A DNA stretch of 64,000 nucleotides from NCBI RefSeq assembly GCF_031178445.1, contig NZ_JAPSIY010000001.1, forward strand, positions 248,001-312,000, written 5' to 3'. The translations under genes and the position numbers were made by a program. Shown piece by piece: positions 8,278 through 16,930 of this stretch (its first letter is position 1; each line of letters opens with the position of its first letter). The notes below the pieces were generated by a model. It made no database searches, was not told where the DNA came from, and saw only the letters and a list, made by a program, of their open reading frames with translations. Source of the stretch: Microbacterium sp. (GTDB lineage: Bacteria; Actinomycetota; Actinomycetes; Actinomycetales; Microbacteriaceae).

Positions 8278-9627
8278 TCAGTCGACCAGCAGCGCAGGCT
8301 CCTCGAGCACGGATGCCACGTCGGCGATGAAGCGGCTCATGCCGTCGCCGTCGATCACGCGGTGATCGAACGAGCCGGCGACCGTGGTCACCCAGCGCGG
8401 GCGCACCTCGCCGTCGACCACCCACGGCTTCTGACTGATCGTGCCCATCGCCACGATGCCGGCCTCGCCGGGGTTGATGATCGGGGTTCCGGCATCCATT
8501 CCGAACACGCCGATGTTCGTGATGGTGATCGTGCCGCCCTGCTGGTCGGCAGGGCTGGTCTTGCCCTCGCGCGCAGTCGTCGTCAGGCGGTTCAGAGCGC
8601 GGGCCAGATCGCGCATGCCGAGGTCCTGCGCGTCCTTGATGTTGGGCACGAGCAGGCCGCGCGGCGTCGCTGCCGCGATGCCCAGGTTCACGTAGTGCCG
8701 CACAGAGATCTCGGCGCCGTCTTCGGTGTCGATCCACGCGGCGTTCACCATCGGCGTGCGGCGCACGGCCCAGATCACGGCCCTCGCCATGATGAGCAGC
8801 GGCGACACCTTGATGTCGGCGAAGTCGGGCGACGCCTTGAGGCGCTTGACGAGCTCCATCGTGCGGGTGGCATCGACCTCCTTCCACACGGTCACGTGGG
8901 GTGCGGTGTACGCGCTCTGCACCATGGCGTTCGCACTCGCCTTGCGCACGCCCTTGACCGGGATGGCCTCCGAACGCGCCGGGTCACCGCCCGGCTGCAG
9001 CCCGCGGGCGAGGCCGACAGTCAGCGGCTGCGGTGCGGGCACCGTCTCCTCGCGCACATCGCCCCATTCGGGTGTGGAGATGTTGCGGAAGACGCTCGCC
9101 TGCGAGGCGAGCTGCACGACGTCGTCGCGGGTCACCTCGCCGTCGGCGCCGGTGGGCGTGACGGCCGTCAGGTCGACGCCGAGGTCGCGTGCGAGCTTGC
9201 GGATCGGGGGCTTGGCGATCACACCGACCGACGAGCGCACGGGACGCGCCGCCGGGCGCTTGCGGCGGGAGGTCGCTCCCCCGCCGCTGCCGTATCCGAC
9301 CAGCACCGATCCGCCGCCCTCGTCGGCCGCAGGCGCCGCCGGCTCGGGCTTCGCGACGGGTGCGGGCGCATCCGTGACGAAGGTGATGATCGGCGAGCCG
9401 ACCTCGACTGTGGCGCCCTCATCGACCAGAAGCTCGCCGACTGTGCCCGCATGCGGCGACGGCAGCTCGACGAGAGACTTGGCCGTCTCGATCTCGCAGA
9501 TCACGTCGTTGATCGCGACGGCATCGCCCGGAGCGACCTTCCAGCTGACGACCTCGGCCTCCGTGAGTCCCTCGCCGACGTCCGGCAGGGTGAAAGTGCG
9601 GGTGCCCTTTTCAGCATCTGAGCTCAT
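8278..9627 (-). CDS. 2-oxoacid dehydrogenase E2 acyltransferase
   Basis: A 449-residue E2 core protein. A single lipoyl domain spans residues about 10-85, with the lipoylated lysine in EIETAKS (K50). A linker follows, then the peripheral-subunit-binding domain near 138-170 ([21 protein letters not shown]) and the catalytic domain with [11 protein letters not shown] near the C-terminus. It moves the acyl group from E1 onto coenzyme A. A single lipoyl domain and split E1 genes next door suit a branched-chain (Bkd-type) complex rather than AceE/AceF pyruvate dehydrogenase, though substrate choice cannot be proven from sequence. No E3 gene is in the window. Confidence 0.9.
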   Translation of the reverse strand: MSSDAEKGTRTFTLPDVGEGLTEAEVVSWKVAPGDAVAINDVICEIETAKSLVELPSPHAGTVGELLVDEGATVEVGSPIITFVTDAPAPVAKPEPAAPAADEGGGSVLVGYGSGGGATSRRKRPAARPVRSSVGVIAKPPIRKLARDLGVDLTAVTPTGADGEVTRDDVVQLASQASVFRNISTPEWGDVREETVPAPQPLTVGLARGLQPGGDPARSEAIPVKGVRKASANAMVQSAYTAPHVTVWKEVDATRTMELVKRLKASPDFADIKVSPLLIMARAVIWAVRRTPMVNAAWIDTEDGAEISVRHYVNLGIAAATPRGLLVPNIKDAQDLGMRDLARALNRLTTTAREGKTSPADQQGGTITITNIGVFGMDAGTPIINPGEAGIVAMGTISQKPWVVDGEVRPRWVTTVAGSFDHRVIDGDGMSRFIADVASVLEEPALLVD

Positions 9628-9639
9628 GACGGAATCCGA

Positions 9640-10620
9640 TCAGTAGGCGAGGGAGCGGTCGACGGCCTCCAGGATGCGATCGGCATCCGGAAGATATGTG
9701 CCCTCGAGCTTGGCGGGCGGGAACGGGGTGTCGAAACCCGAGACGCGCAGCACGGGAGCCTCGAGCGCATAGAACGCACGCTCCATGACGGTCGCCGCGA
9801 TCTCGCCACCCAGGCTGTTGAACCCCGGGGCCTCCTGCGCGTAGACCATCCGGCCCGTCGAGCGCACCGAGTCGAGGATGGGCCCGTAGTCCACGGGCGA
9901 CAGGGAGCGCACATCGACGACCTCGCAGCTGGTGCCCTCGGCCTCGGCGAGCGCGGCCGCCTGCAGCAGGGTCGTCACCATCGCGCCATGGCCGACGAGG
10001 GTGATGTCGGTGCCGCGGCGCACGACGCGAGAGGCGTGCAGCGGAACAGCGGATGCCGACAGGTCTACCTCGCCCTTCGGCCAGTACCGGCTCTTCGGCT
10101 CCATGAAGATCACCGGGTCGTTCGACGCGATGGCCTCCTGGATCATCCAGTAGGCGTCGTTCGGGGTCGACGGCGACACCACGCGCAGGCCCGGGGTGTG
10201 GGTGAAGTACGCCTCCGGGCTCTCCTGGTGGTGCTCGACGGCGCCGATATGGCCGCCGTAGGGGATGCGGATCACGATCGGCATCGACAGTGCGCCCTCG
10301 TGCCGGTTGGTGATCTTTGCGAGCTGGGACGTGATCTGGTCGAACGCGGGGAAGACGAACCCGTCGAACTGGATCTCGCACACCGGACGGAACCCGGCCA
10401 TGGCCAAGCCGATCGCCGTGCCGACGATGCCGGACTCGGCGAGCGGTGTGTCGAGAACGCGGCGCTCTCCGAAGTCGCGCTTGAGGTGCTCGGTCACACG
10501 GAACACTCCCCCGAGCGCTCCGATGTCCTCGCCCATGAGCAGCACGCGGGGGTCGTCCTCGAGGGCCTTCCGCAGCCCTGCGTTCAGCGCCTTCGAGAAG
10601 GGCATCGTCTCGATGGTCAT
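9640..10620 (-). CDS. 2-oxoacid dehydrogenase E1 beta subunit
   Basis: A 326-residue transketolase-like E1 beta subunit. Typical stretches are VLLMGEDIGALGGVFRVT near 27-44, AVEHHQESPEAYFTHTPGLRVVSPS near 128-152 and LVGHGAMV near 211. It pairs with the alpha subunit to form the thiamine-diphosphate site that decarboxylates 2-oxoacids. The ATG at 10620 overlaps the alpha-subunit stop by 4 nt; longer open frames intrude into that gene. E2 begins 12 nt downstream, so E1 alpha, E1 beta and E2 form one operon. Confidence 0.9.
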   Translation of the reverse strand: MTIETMPFSKALNAGLRKALEDDPRVLLMGEDIGALGGVFRVTEHLKRDFGERRVLDTPLAESGIVGTAIGLAMAGFRPVCEIQFDGFVFPAFDQITSQLAKITNRHEGALSMPIVIRIPYGGHIGAVEHHQESPEAYFTHTPGLRVVSPSTPNDAYWMIQEAIASNDPVIFMEPKSRYWPKGEVDLSASAVPLHASRVVRRGTDITLVGHGAMVTTLLQAAALAEAEGTSCEVVDVRSLSPVDYGPILDSVRSTGRMVYAQEAPGFNSLGGEIAATVMERAFYALEAPVLRVSGFDTPFPPAKLEGTYLPDADRILEAVDRSLAY

Positions 10621-11747
10621 CGGTCCGCCTCCTGCTCGAACGACGCCTCGTAGGCGTCGAGCCACTGCCGTTGCTCGTCGATGAGCGGATGCGGTTCGCT
10701 GTAGACGTTCCGGAAGATCGTGTCCCGGTCGGGTGCGGTCAGCGCGACCGTGCGAGCGCGCAGATCCTCGGCCGCATCCGCCGCCTCGGCGTCGACACCG
10801 TCGAAGAACGACTCCGCCGCGCCCTTGCCGAGAAGGAAGGCACGCATGCGCGCGATCGGGTCGCGGCGGGCCCACATCTGCTCCTCGTCGGAGCCGCGGT
10901 ACTTGGTCGGGTCGTCGCTCGTCGTGTGCGCACCCATGCGGTAGGTGACCGCCTCGATCGCGCGCGGGCCGAGCCCGGCGCGCGTCTCGTCGAGCAGCAT
11001 CCGCGAGACCGCGAAGCTCGCGAGCACGTCGTTGCCGTCGACCCGCTCGCTCGGGATGCCGTAGCCGGCTCCCCGGCCGACCAGGGGCACCTTCGACTGC
11101 GTTTCGACGGGCACCGAGATCGCCCAGTGGTTGTTCTGCAGGAAGAACAGCACCGGCGCGTCGTAGCTGGCGGCGAACACCATCGCCTCGTGCACGTCGC
11201 CCTGGCTGGAAGCGCCGTCGCCGTAGTAGACGACGACGGCCTCGTCTCGCTCGGGGTCACCCGTTCCGGTCTTCCCGTCGAACGCGAGCCCCATCCCGTA
11301 GCCGGCGGCGTGCAGGGTCTGCGAGCCGAGCACCAGGGTGTAGATGCGGGTATTGCCGTTCTTCGGGTCGGTAGGGTCCCAGCCCCCGTGCGAGGTGCCG
11401 CGCATGACACGGATGATGTCGAGCGGGTCCACGCCGCGGATGCGGGTCACGACGTGCTCCCGGTAAGACGGGAAGATCGTGTCCTGCCGGCGTGCGGCGT
11501 GCGCCGAGCCCACCTGCGCGGCCTCCTGACCACGGCTCGGCGGCCACAGGGCGAGCTGGCCCTGGCGCTGCAGGTTGGTGGCCTGGGTGTCGATGGCGCG
11601 GATGATCACCATGTCGCGGTAGAACTGCTCGAGCTCGGCGTCGGAGAGAGCGTCGATCAGCGGCAGATACCGCTGCGCGGCATCCGACGGGGCGAAGCTT
11701 CCATCCGCTTCCAGGACGCGAACGAGGGGGATGTCGGTCGAGGTCAC
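10617..11747 (-). CDS. 2-oxoacid dehydrogenase E1 alpha subunit
   Basis: A 376-residue E1 alpha subunit. The thiamine-diphosphate motif runs from GDGASSQGDVHEAM to FFLQNNHW, near residues 175-207, and the phosphorylation-loop region YRMGAHTTSDDPTKYR lies near 275. It forms the decarboxylating component of a branched-chain-type 2-oxoacid dehydrogenase with the next gene, feeding acyl-CoA primers for the branched fatty acids common in Microbacteriaceae or valine/leucine/isoleucine breakdown. It is the first gene of the operon. The upstream spacer contains the palindrome AGGGGCCCCT at 11791-11800, but I cannot assign it a regulator. Confidence 0.9.
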   Translation of the reverse strand: MTSTDIPLVRVLEADGSFAPSDAAQRYLPLIDALSDAELEQFYRDMVIIRAIDTQATNLQRQGQLALWPPSRGQEAAQVGSAHAARRQDTIFPSYREHVVTRIRGVDPLDIIRVMRGTSHGGWDPTDPKNGNTRIYTLVLGSQTLHAAGYGMGLAFDGKTGTGDPERDEAVVVYYGDGASSQGDVHEAMVFAASYDAPVLFFLQNNHWAISVPVETQSKVPLVGRGAGYGIPSERVDGNDVLASFAVSRMLLDETRAGLGPRAIEAVTYRMGAHTTSDDPTKYRGSDEEQMWARRDPIARMRAFLLGKGAAESFFDGVDAEAADAAEDLRARTVALTAPDRDTIFRNVYSEPHPLIDEQRQWLDAYEASFEQEADR

Positions 11748-11832
11748 GGCTCCACGCTACCCACGCCCGCATGCCAGGTCACGCATAGTTAGGGGCCCCT
11801 TGTAAGTGCCCGGAACGCGTAAGAAGTCCCGG

Positions 11833-13011
11833 TCAGCGGCCGTGCGAGCGAGCCAGGCGCTCCAGCGCGGCCTCGATCGCGTGCCGCGGGGCGGCGAGGT
11901 TCATGCGCTCGAAGCCGGCACCCTCCGGCCCGAACATCGCGCCTTCGTCGAAGAACACCAGAGCCTCCTGCTCGTGGATGCGCTGCAGTTCCTCGGGCGA
12001 CAGCCCGAGCGCGCGGAAGTCCATCCACTGCAGGTAGGTGCCTTCGAGATCGTGCACGACGACCTCCGGCATCCGTTCGCCGAGGAAATTCCGCACCATC
12101 TGGTGATTGCCGTGTACCAGGTCGATGAGACCCGCGAGCCAGCCGTCCGCCTTGGTGTACGCGAGCCGGCAGGCTTCGAACCCGAGCGCATTGAGGGTGA
12201 AGAACCCGGTGCGCGCCTGCTCTGCGCTGTAACGCTCGCGCAGCGCGTCGTCGGCGATGACGATGTTGCTCGTCGACATGCCGGCAAGGTTGAAGGTCTT
12301 GCTCGGCGCGGTGCAGACGATCGTGCGGGCTGCAGCATCCGCACCGAGAGTCGAGAAAACGGTGTGCGCGTGCCCGGGCATGACGAGGTCGAAGTGGATC
12401 TCGTCGCTGATCACGGTCAGGTCGTTCTCGCGGGCGATGCGCCACACCTGCTCGAGCTCCTCGCGCTCCCACACCCGTCCGGTCGGGTTGTGCGGGCTGC
12501 AGAACAGCAGCGCGGTGGTGCGCGGATCGGCCGCCTTCTCGGCGAGGTCGTCGAGGTCGAGCCGCCAGCGACCGTCACGCTGAACCAGCGGGTTGCGTAC
12601 GACGACGCGGTCGTTGTTCTCGATGGCACCGAAGAACGGGTAGTACGCGGGCGTCTGCACGATCACGCCGTCGCCGGGGGCGGTCACGGCTCTGATCGCC
12701 GTGTAGAAGGCGGGTACGACACCGGGTGCGAGGCGGATGTGGTCGCGCTCGACCCCCCAGCCATGGCGGTCGCGGAACCAGCCCGTCACGGCGTCCCAGT
12801 AGGCGTCGGTGGCCATCGTGTAGCCGAGCACCGCGCTCTGCAGGTGCTCTCGCAGCCCCTCGGTGATCTCGGGCGCGAGCTTGAGGTCGAGGTCGGCGAC
12901 CGAGAACGGCGGGATGCCGGCCGGCACGTCTGGGTTCGACTGGCGCATGGAGTCCCATTTGGCCGCGCCCGTTCCGGTGCGATCGATCACGGTCTCGAAG
13001 TCGTAGTACAT
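11833..13011 (-). CDS. MalY/PatB-type PLP aminotransferase (C-S lyase)
   Basis: A 392-residue fold-type I PLP enzyme of the MalY/PatB group. Landmarks are the substrate loop GIPPFSVADLDLKLAP near 32-47, CSPHNPTGR near 171, the cofactor Asp in VISDEIHFDL near 203, and the Schiff-base lysine in APSKTFNLAGM near 236. Family members cleave cystathionine or cysteine S-conjugates to a thiol, pyruvate and ammonia, and some moonlight as regulators. It sits directly downstream of hisC with a 19-nt gap, so the two aminotransferase genes may share a transcript even though the pathways differ. Confidence 0.87.
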   Translation of the reverse strand: MYYDFETVIDRTGTGAAKWDSMRQSNPDVPAGIPPFSVADLDLKLAPEITEGLREHLQSAVLGYTMATDAYWDAVTGWFRDRHGWGVERDHIRLAPGVVPAFYTAIRAVTAPGDGVIVQTPAYYPFFGAIENNDRVVVRNPLVQRDGRWRLDLDDLAEKAADPRTTALLFCSPHNPTGRVWEREELEQVWRIARENDLTVISDEIHFDLVMPGHAHTVFSTLGADAAARTIVCTAPSKTFNLAGMSTSNIVIADDALRERYSAEQARTGFFTLNALGFEACRLAYTKADGWLAGLIDLVHGNHQMVRNFLGERMPEVVVHDLEGTYLQWMDFRALGLSPEELQRIHEQEALVFFDEGAMFGPEGAGFERMNLAAPRHAIEAALERLARSHGR

Positions 13012-13030
13012 GCCGTCCGGCCCGCCCGTC

Positions 13031-14098
13031 TCAGCGCAGTGCCGCAGCGACCTGCAGCACCCTGTCGATCGATTCCTCTTCGCCCACCGAGATCCGGATG
13101 CCGTCGCCCGCGAAGGGCCGCACCATCAGGTCGGCGGCGTCGAAGGCGGCCGCGGCTTCGTCGGTGTGCTCGCCCGTGGGCAGCCAGACGAAGTTCGCCT
13201 GCGTGTCGGGTACATCCCAGCCCTGCGCGCGCAGACCCTCGGCGAGACGCGTACGTCGCTCGACGATGACCGCGACCCGCTCGCGCAGTTCATCCTCGGC
13301 GTCGAGGCTGGCGATGGCGGCGCGCTCGGCGGCGCTGGTCACCGAGAGGGGGATGCCGGTGGTGCGAGCCGCGTCGAGGACGCGAGGGTGCCCGATCGCG
13401 TAGCCGATGCGGAGGCCCGCCAGCCCGAAGGCCTTCGAGAACGTGCGCAGCACCACGACGTTCGGGTGCTTCTCGAAAAGCCGCTCCTTCAGCCCATCGA
13501 CCGCTTCGGAGTCGGTCACGAACTCGGCGTACGCCTCGTCGAGGATGACCAGCACGTCCTTCGGGATGCGGGCGACGAACGAGGCGAACTCCGCGCTGGT
13601 GACGATCGGGCCGGTGGGGTTGTTCGGCGTGCAGACGATCACGACGCGCGTGCGCTCGGTGACGGCATCCGCCATCGCGTCGAGATCGTGCCGGGCGCCC
13701 GCGTCGAGCGGCACCTGCACGCCCGTCGCGCCGGCGACCAGGGGAAGCCCGGGGTACGCCTCGAAGGAACGCCACGCGTAGACGACCTCGTCTCCGACGG
13801 ATGCGGTGCCGAGCACGAGCTGATAGAGGATCGACACGCTGCCCGCGGCGACGTGCACCGCGTCGGCGGCGATGCCGTGCTTCTCGCCGAGCCGTGCCCG
13901 CAGCGCACCCGCGGTGGCATCCGGGTAGCGGTTGATCGGCGCGGTGTGCGCGAGCGCTTCGAGAACCGACGGCAGCGGCTCGAACGGGTTCTCGTTGCTC
14001 GAGAGCTTGAACGCATTCGCGCCGGCCTGCTTGCCCTGACGGTACGGCGGAAGGGCGGCGATCTCAGGGCGGATTCGGGGCAGCAGCGGCTCGGTCAC
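13031..14098 (-). CDS. hisC: histidinol-phosphate aminotransferase
   Basis: A 355-residue class I/II aminotransferase. It shows [15 protein letters not shown] near residues 32-46, TPNNPTGP near 158, LDEAYAEF near 186 and the PLP lysine in [15 protein letters not shown] near 219. This pattern matches HisC, which transfers an amino group between glutamate and imidazole-acetol phosphate in histidine synthesis. Aromatic aminotransferases (Pat) of actinobacteria share the same layout, and the gene is not next to other his genes, so a PheA/TyrA-linked role cannot be excluded. The start is GTG at 14098; the longer frame adds 23 residues without family similarity. Confidence 0.82.
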   Translation of the reverse strand: MTEPLLPRIRPEIAALPPYRQGKQAGANAFKLSSNENPFEPLPSVLEALAHTAPINRYPDATAGALRARLGEKHGIAADAVHVAAGSVSILYQLVLGTASVGDEVVYAWRSFEAYPGLPLVAGATGVQVPLDAGARHDLDAMADAVTERTRVVIVCTPNNPTGPIVTSAEFASFVARIPKDVLVILDEAYAEFVTDSEAVDGLKERLFEKHPNVVVLRTFSKAFGLAGLRIGYAIGHPRVLDAARTTGIPLSVTSAAERAAIASLDAEDELRERVAVIVERRTRLAEGLRAQGWDVPDTQANFVWLPTGEHTDEAAAAFDAADLMVRPFAGDGIRISVGEEESIDRVLQVAAALR

Positions 14099-14184
14099 GC
14101 TGCCGAGTCTAAAGGCGAGTCGAACCCATCGGCGAGCGAGCGACCTGTCGCTTCCCGTGCTGCACATGCGAGACTGACGACATC

Positions 14185-14583
14185 ATGCGATTCCTCATCC
14201 GTGTCGTCGTCAACGCCTTCGCCCTGTGGGTGGTGTCGCTGATCTCCGTGCTGCAGATCACGATCACCCCGTTCGAGCCGGGAGAGACCCTGCAGCTGGT
14301 GCTCACCCTGCTCGCCGTCGGTGCGATCTTCGCGCTGGTGAACACGATCATCGGCACGGTCGTGAAGATCGTGGCGTTCCCGCTGTACATCCTCACGTTC
14401 GGGCTGATCGGCTTCGTGATCAACGGGTTCCTGCTGTGGCTGACCGCGTGGATCACCAGCGGGTTCGGCTGGGGCCTCACTGTCGGGCACTTCTGGTGGG
14501 GTGTGCTGGCTGCGCTGATCATCTCGGTGATCAACGGCATCTTCGGGTTCATCCTTCGGCCGCAGAAGAAGAAGCGCTCCTGA
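14185..14583 (+). CDS. phage holin superfamily IV (YvlD-like) membrane protein
   Basis: A 132-residue protein with four hydrophobic segments near residues 4-26, 38-60, 62-90 and 100-124, ending in a basic tail (RPQKKKRS). This is the mycobacterial four-TM phage-holin-like family also called YvlD. These are ordinary chromosomal membrane proteins with no proven lytic role; some respond to envelope stress. There are no phage genes nearby, so the name should not be read as a prophage remnant. It is divergent from hisC and convergent with the hydrolase gene. Confidence 0.8.
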   Translation: MRFLIRVVVNAFALWVVSLISVLQITITPFEPGETLQLVLTLLAVGAIFALVNTIIGTVVKIVAFPLYILTFGLIGFVINGFLLWLTAWITSGFGWGLTVGHFWWGVLAALIISVINGIFGFILRPQKKKRS

Positions 14584-14641
14584 GCGCCGGCGCCGGGCGC
14601 GCCTTCCGACCGGCTTGTTCCGGCACCGGATGGCGGCCGCG

Positions 14642-16012
14642 TCACGGGCGCTTCGCCTCGAACTCCATCCGCTCGACCGACACCGCCTCGCCGAGCTCGG
14701 CGTAGAACCCGTCGCGCAGCGCAGCGACCCTCGGGTCGCCGGACGTGTCGACGAGGCCAGCGGTCTCGGTGTACTGGCCGAAGTCGTGCTCGTCCCAGAA
14801 CAGCAGCTTGTCCACGTCGCGGGTGGCCGTGAAGCTCTCGGCCGATCCTGAACCACCCGGCGAAGGGTCGCCTGCGAGGTTGGCGACGAAGTCGGCGTCA
14901 TGCTCGAGCCGAACGTGCGTCTGCTCCTCGGTGAGCCACGGATCGACGGGATTGCCGGCGGTGATCACCGTGCTGACCGTGTAAGGGCTGTCCATCGCGG
15001 CGAACGACGCGATCGTGGCGCCCTGCGAGTAGCCGACGAAGTCGACGTGGTCGCCGGGGCGCGCCCCCGCCTGTTCGAGTGCGACGAGCGCAGCCTGCTG
15101 GGATGCCGCCGTCTCACGGTTCATGTACATGTCCCAGTTCGAGCTCATGTCCCAGGGGTCGTCTGTTCCGGGCATCACCGCGCGGGTCCCGTCTAGGTAC
15201 GCGACGAAGCGCTTCGTGCCGTCGTTCATCGTGTACTTCTCAACGACCACCTGACCCGCTCGCCCGTAGGGGATCCGCTCCATCGACTGCTTGAGGCTCG
15301 TCGGCGCCGCCGTCGCGCCTGTTGCGACCAGACGCACCTCGACCGGCGGGGGTGCACCGGTCAGGCGCGTGCCGGGCGGAAGTGCTCCTCGACCGAGCTG
15401 GTTCGCGGCGTCGATACCGGTGCGGAGGATCTTCTCGGCCGGTCTCGGACCGAGGAAGCCGCCGGCCAACGCGCCGGCGAGCATGCCCAGGCCGGGCGGA
15501 ACCGCCAATGAGAGCGTTGCCGTGGTGAGCCCTGTGACCAGCGGCCCGAACAGATCGAGCGGCTGGTCACCCGTGCCGGCGTAGCGCTGCTTCTCCCCGT
15601 CGGCCGCGAGCCATTTCACCCGATTCTCGATCTCGGGGTCCGACTGCACCAGCACGTCGATCCGCGCCTGCAGCGCTTCGGCCGCGGCGGGATCGGCGAC
15701 ACTCACCGCCTCTTGCTGCGCGCGCAACTCGACCAGCTCGAACGTGTCCGCCATGACCTCGCAGCCCTGGGCGATCTGGTCGACCACGGGCGCCAGATCC
15801 GACAGCCTGCCTGCGGAGGCCGTGATGCCCGTGATCCCGACGCTCTGCTCGACGTGCGGCGCCTGCGACAGCGCGTGCCCGGCGCGTCGCATCAGATCGC
15901 AGGCATCGGCGAGGCGGGCGCCGACGTCGCGGAGTCTGCGGCCGATGTCGCGCACCGCCCCCGAGTCGACAGCGATCTGGCCGCCGGAGGTGATCGTCAC
16001 CTCCTCGCTCAT
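14642..16012 (-). CDS. WXG-like N-terminal region fused to an alpha/beta hydrolase
   Basis: A 456-residue protein without a signal peptide. Residues about 15-140 are helical, in the style of actinobacterial WXG100/ESX proteins. A hydrophobic Gly/Ala stretch follows near 160-190 (LSLAVPPGLGMLAGALAGGF). The C-terminal half has the nucleophile elbow VGYSQGATIASFAAM near 325 and a late conserved histidine region (WDEHDFGQY), fitting a serine hydrolase of cutinase/lipase style. It overlaps the small upstream gene by 4 nt (ATGA). The pairing of a short helical protein with a hydrolase bearing a helical N-terminus resembles cargo pairs of type VII secretion, but no ESX machinery is in the window, so this is inference. 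Confidence 0.65.
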   Translation of the reverse strand: MSEEVTITSGGQIAVDSGAVRDIGRRLRDVGARLADACDLMRRAGHALSQAPHVEQSVGITGITASAGRLSDLAPVVDQIAQGCEVMADTFELVELRAQQEAVSVADPAAAEALQARIDVLVQSDPEIENRVKWLAADGEKQRYAGTGDQPLDLFGPLVTGLTTATLSLAVPPGLGMLAGALAGGFLGPRPAEKILRTGIDAANQLGRGALPPGTRLTGAPPPVEVRLVATGATAAPTSLKQSMERIPYGRAGQVVVEKYTMNDGTKRFVAYLDGTRAVMPGTDDPWDMSSNWDMYMNRETAASQQAALVALEQAGARPGDHVDFVGYSQGATIASFAAMDSPYTVSTVITAGNPVDPWLTEEQTHVRLEHDADFVANLAGDPSPGGSGSAESFTATRDVDKLLFWDEHDFGQYTETAGLVDTSGDPRVAALRDGFYAELGEAVSVERMEFEAKRP

Positions 16013-16248
16013 ATCGGGGCCCCCGCCCGCACCTGCGCGCTCGCATTCTGCACAGAGGCGAGCTCACCCATCACCGAATCGTGCAGCTCTCGGATCGCCT
16101 GCCGCATGGTGCGCGCGCCCGAGCCGTCGTTGTGCCAGTCCGCATCCGCGGCGACTCCCGCGCACACGACCTGCGCATCGGCGAGCACGTCGGTCGCATC
16201 GTCGAGCAGCCGCAGGGCCGTGAACGCCCACCAGATCTCATCGCTCAT
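16009..16248 (-). CDS. small helical protein, partner of the hydrolase
   Basis: A 79-residue protein predicted mostly helical, with IWWAFTALRLLDDATDVLADAQ at the start and a second helix round RTMRQAIRELHDSVMGELASVQN. I chose the ATG at 16248; an ATG at 16278 adds ten residues and is possible. Size, two-helix layout and coupling to a gene with a WXG-like N-terminus suggest an ESX-type helper or partner, but there is no clear WXG motif. Function is unknown. Confidence 0.55.
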   Translation of the reverse strand: MSDEIWWAFTALRLLDDATDVLADAQVVCAGVAADADWHNDGSGARTMRQAIRELHDSVMGELASVQNASAQVRAGAPI

Positions 16249-16384
16249 CGGTGCTTCAGCGATCGCTATGGAGTACATGCGCCCAGCCTGCTCGCCGAGG
16301 GCATCCGTGCGAGGATCATCGCCCGGTGCCTGTGGAGGGATCGCGGACTCCACCTGCGTGGGGAGAGAAGTGCAGAATGGAGCC

Positions 16385-16930
16385 ATGACCGACTCGGATC
16401 CCTTCCGCGTCATCTTCGTCTGCACGGGCAACATCTGCCGGTCGCCGATGGCCGAGGTGGTGCTGCGTGCCCTCGCCGATGAGCGGAGGCTCGGTGCGCG
16501 TGTGGTCTCGCGCAGCGCCGGGACCGGCGACTGGCATCTCGGCGAGCGCGCCGACGAGCGCACGCTCGAGGCTCTCACTCGCCGCGGCTACGACGGCTCC
16601 TCGCATCGCGCCAGGCAGTTCAGTGCGGCATCCTTCGCCGAGAACGACCTGATCGTCGCGCTCGACCGCACACACGAGCGCATCCTCCGCGCCTGGGCGC
16701 GCACCGAGGACGACGAAGGGAAAGTCACGCTGCTGCGCGCCTTCGATCCGGCGGCGTCCAGCATGGACGTACCCGACCCCTACTACGCGGGCGCGGCGAT
16801 GTTCGATTCGGTGCTCGGTATGATTGAGACCGCGACCCGTGGTCTGTTCCGCCAGCTGGAGCCTGCCGTGCGCGCGCCCCGTACGACGCCCCGCGCGATG
16901 CGAGGGCCCGATCAGGAGGACCTCCCCTGA
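16385..16930 (+). CDS. low-molecular-weight protein-tyrosine phosphatase
   Basis: A 181-residue phosphatase with the P-loop VCTGNICRS (nucleophile Cys13) and the general-acid motif DPYY near residue 135. It removes phosphate from protein tyrosines; homologues often act on capsule or signalling kinases, but no tyrosine kinase is nearby. GGAG precedes the ATG at 16385. The C-terminal 25 residues are Arg/Pro-rich and look disordered. Its stop overlaps the apparent CTG start of purB, so translation of purB is probably coupled to it. Confidence 0.9.
   Translation: MTDSDPFRVIFVCTGNICRSPMAEVVLRALADERRLGARVVSRSAGTGDWHLGERADERTLEALTRRGYDGSSHRARQFSAASFAENDLIVALDRTHERILRAWARTEDDEGKVTLLRAFDPAASSMDVPDPYYAGAAMFDSVLGMIETATRGLFRQLEPAVRAPRTTPRAMRGPDQEDLP

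Noticed and set aside
11791..11800. AGGGGCCCCT palindrome before the E1 alpha gene
   Set aside because: Too short and GC-only to separate from chance in this genome; no adjacent regulator.
14185..14583. Prophage hint from the holin-family name
   Set aside because: The family is a normal chromosomal membrane protein and no phage genes surround it.
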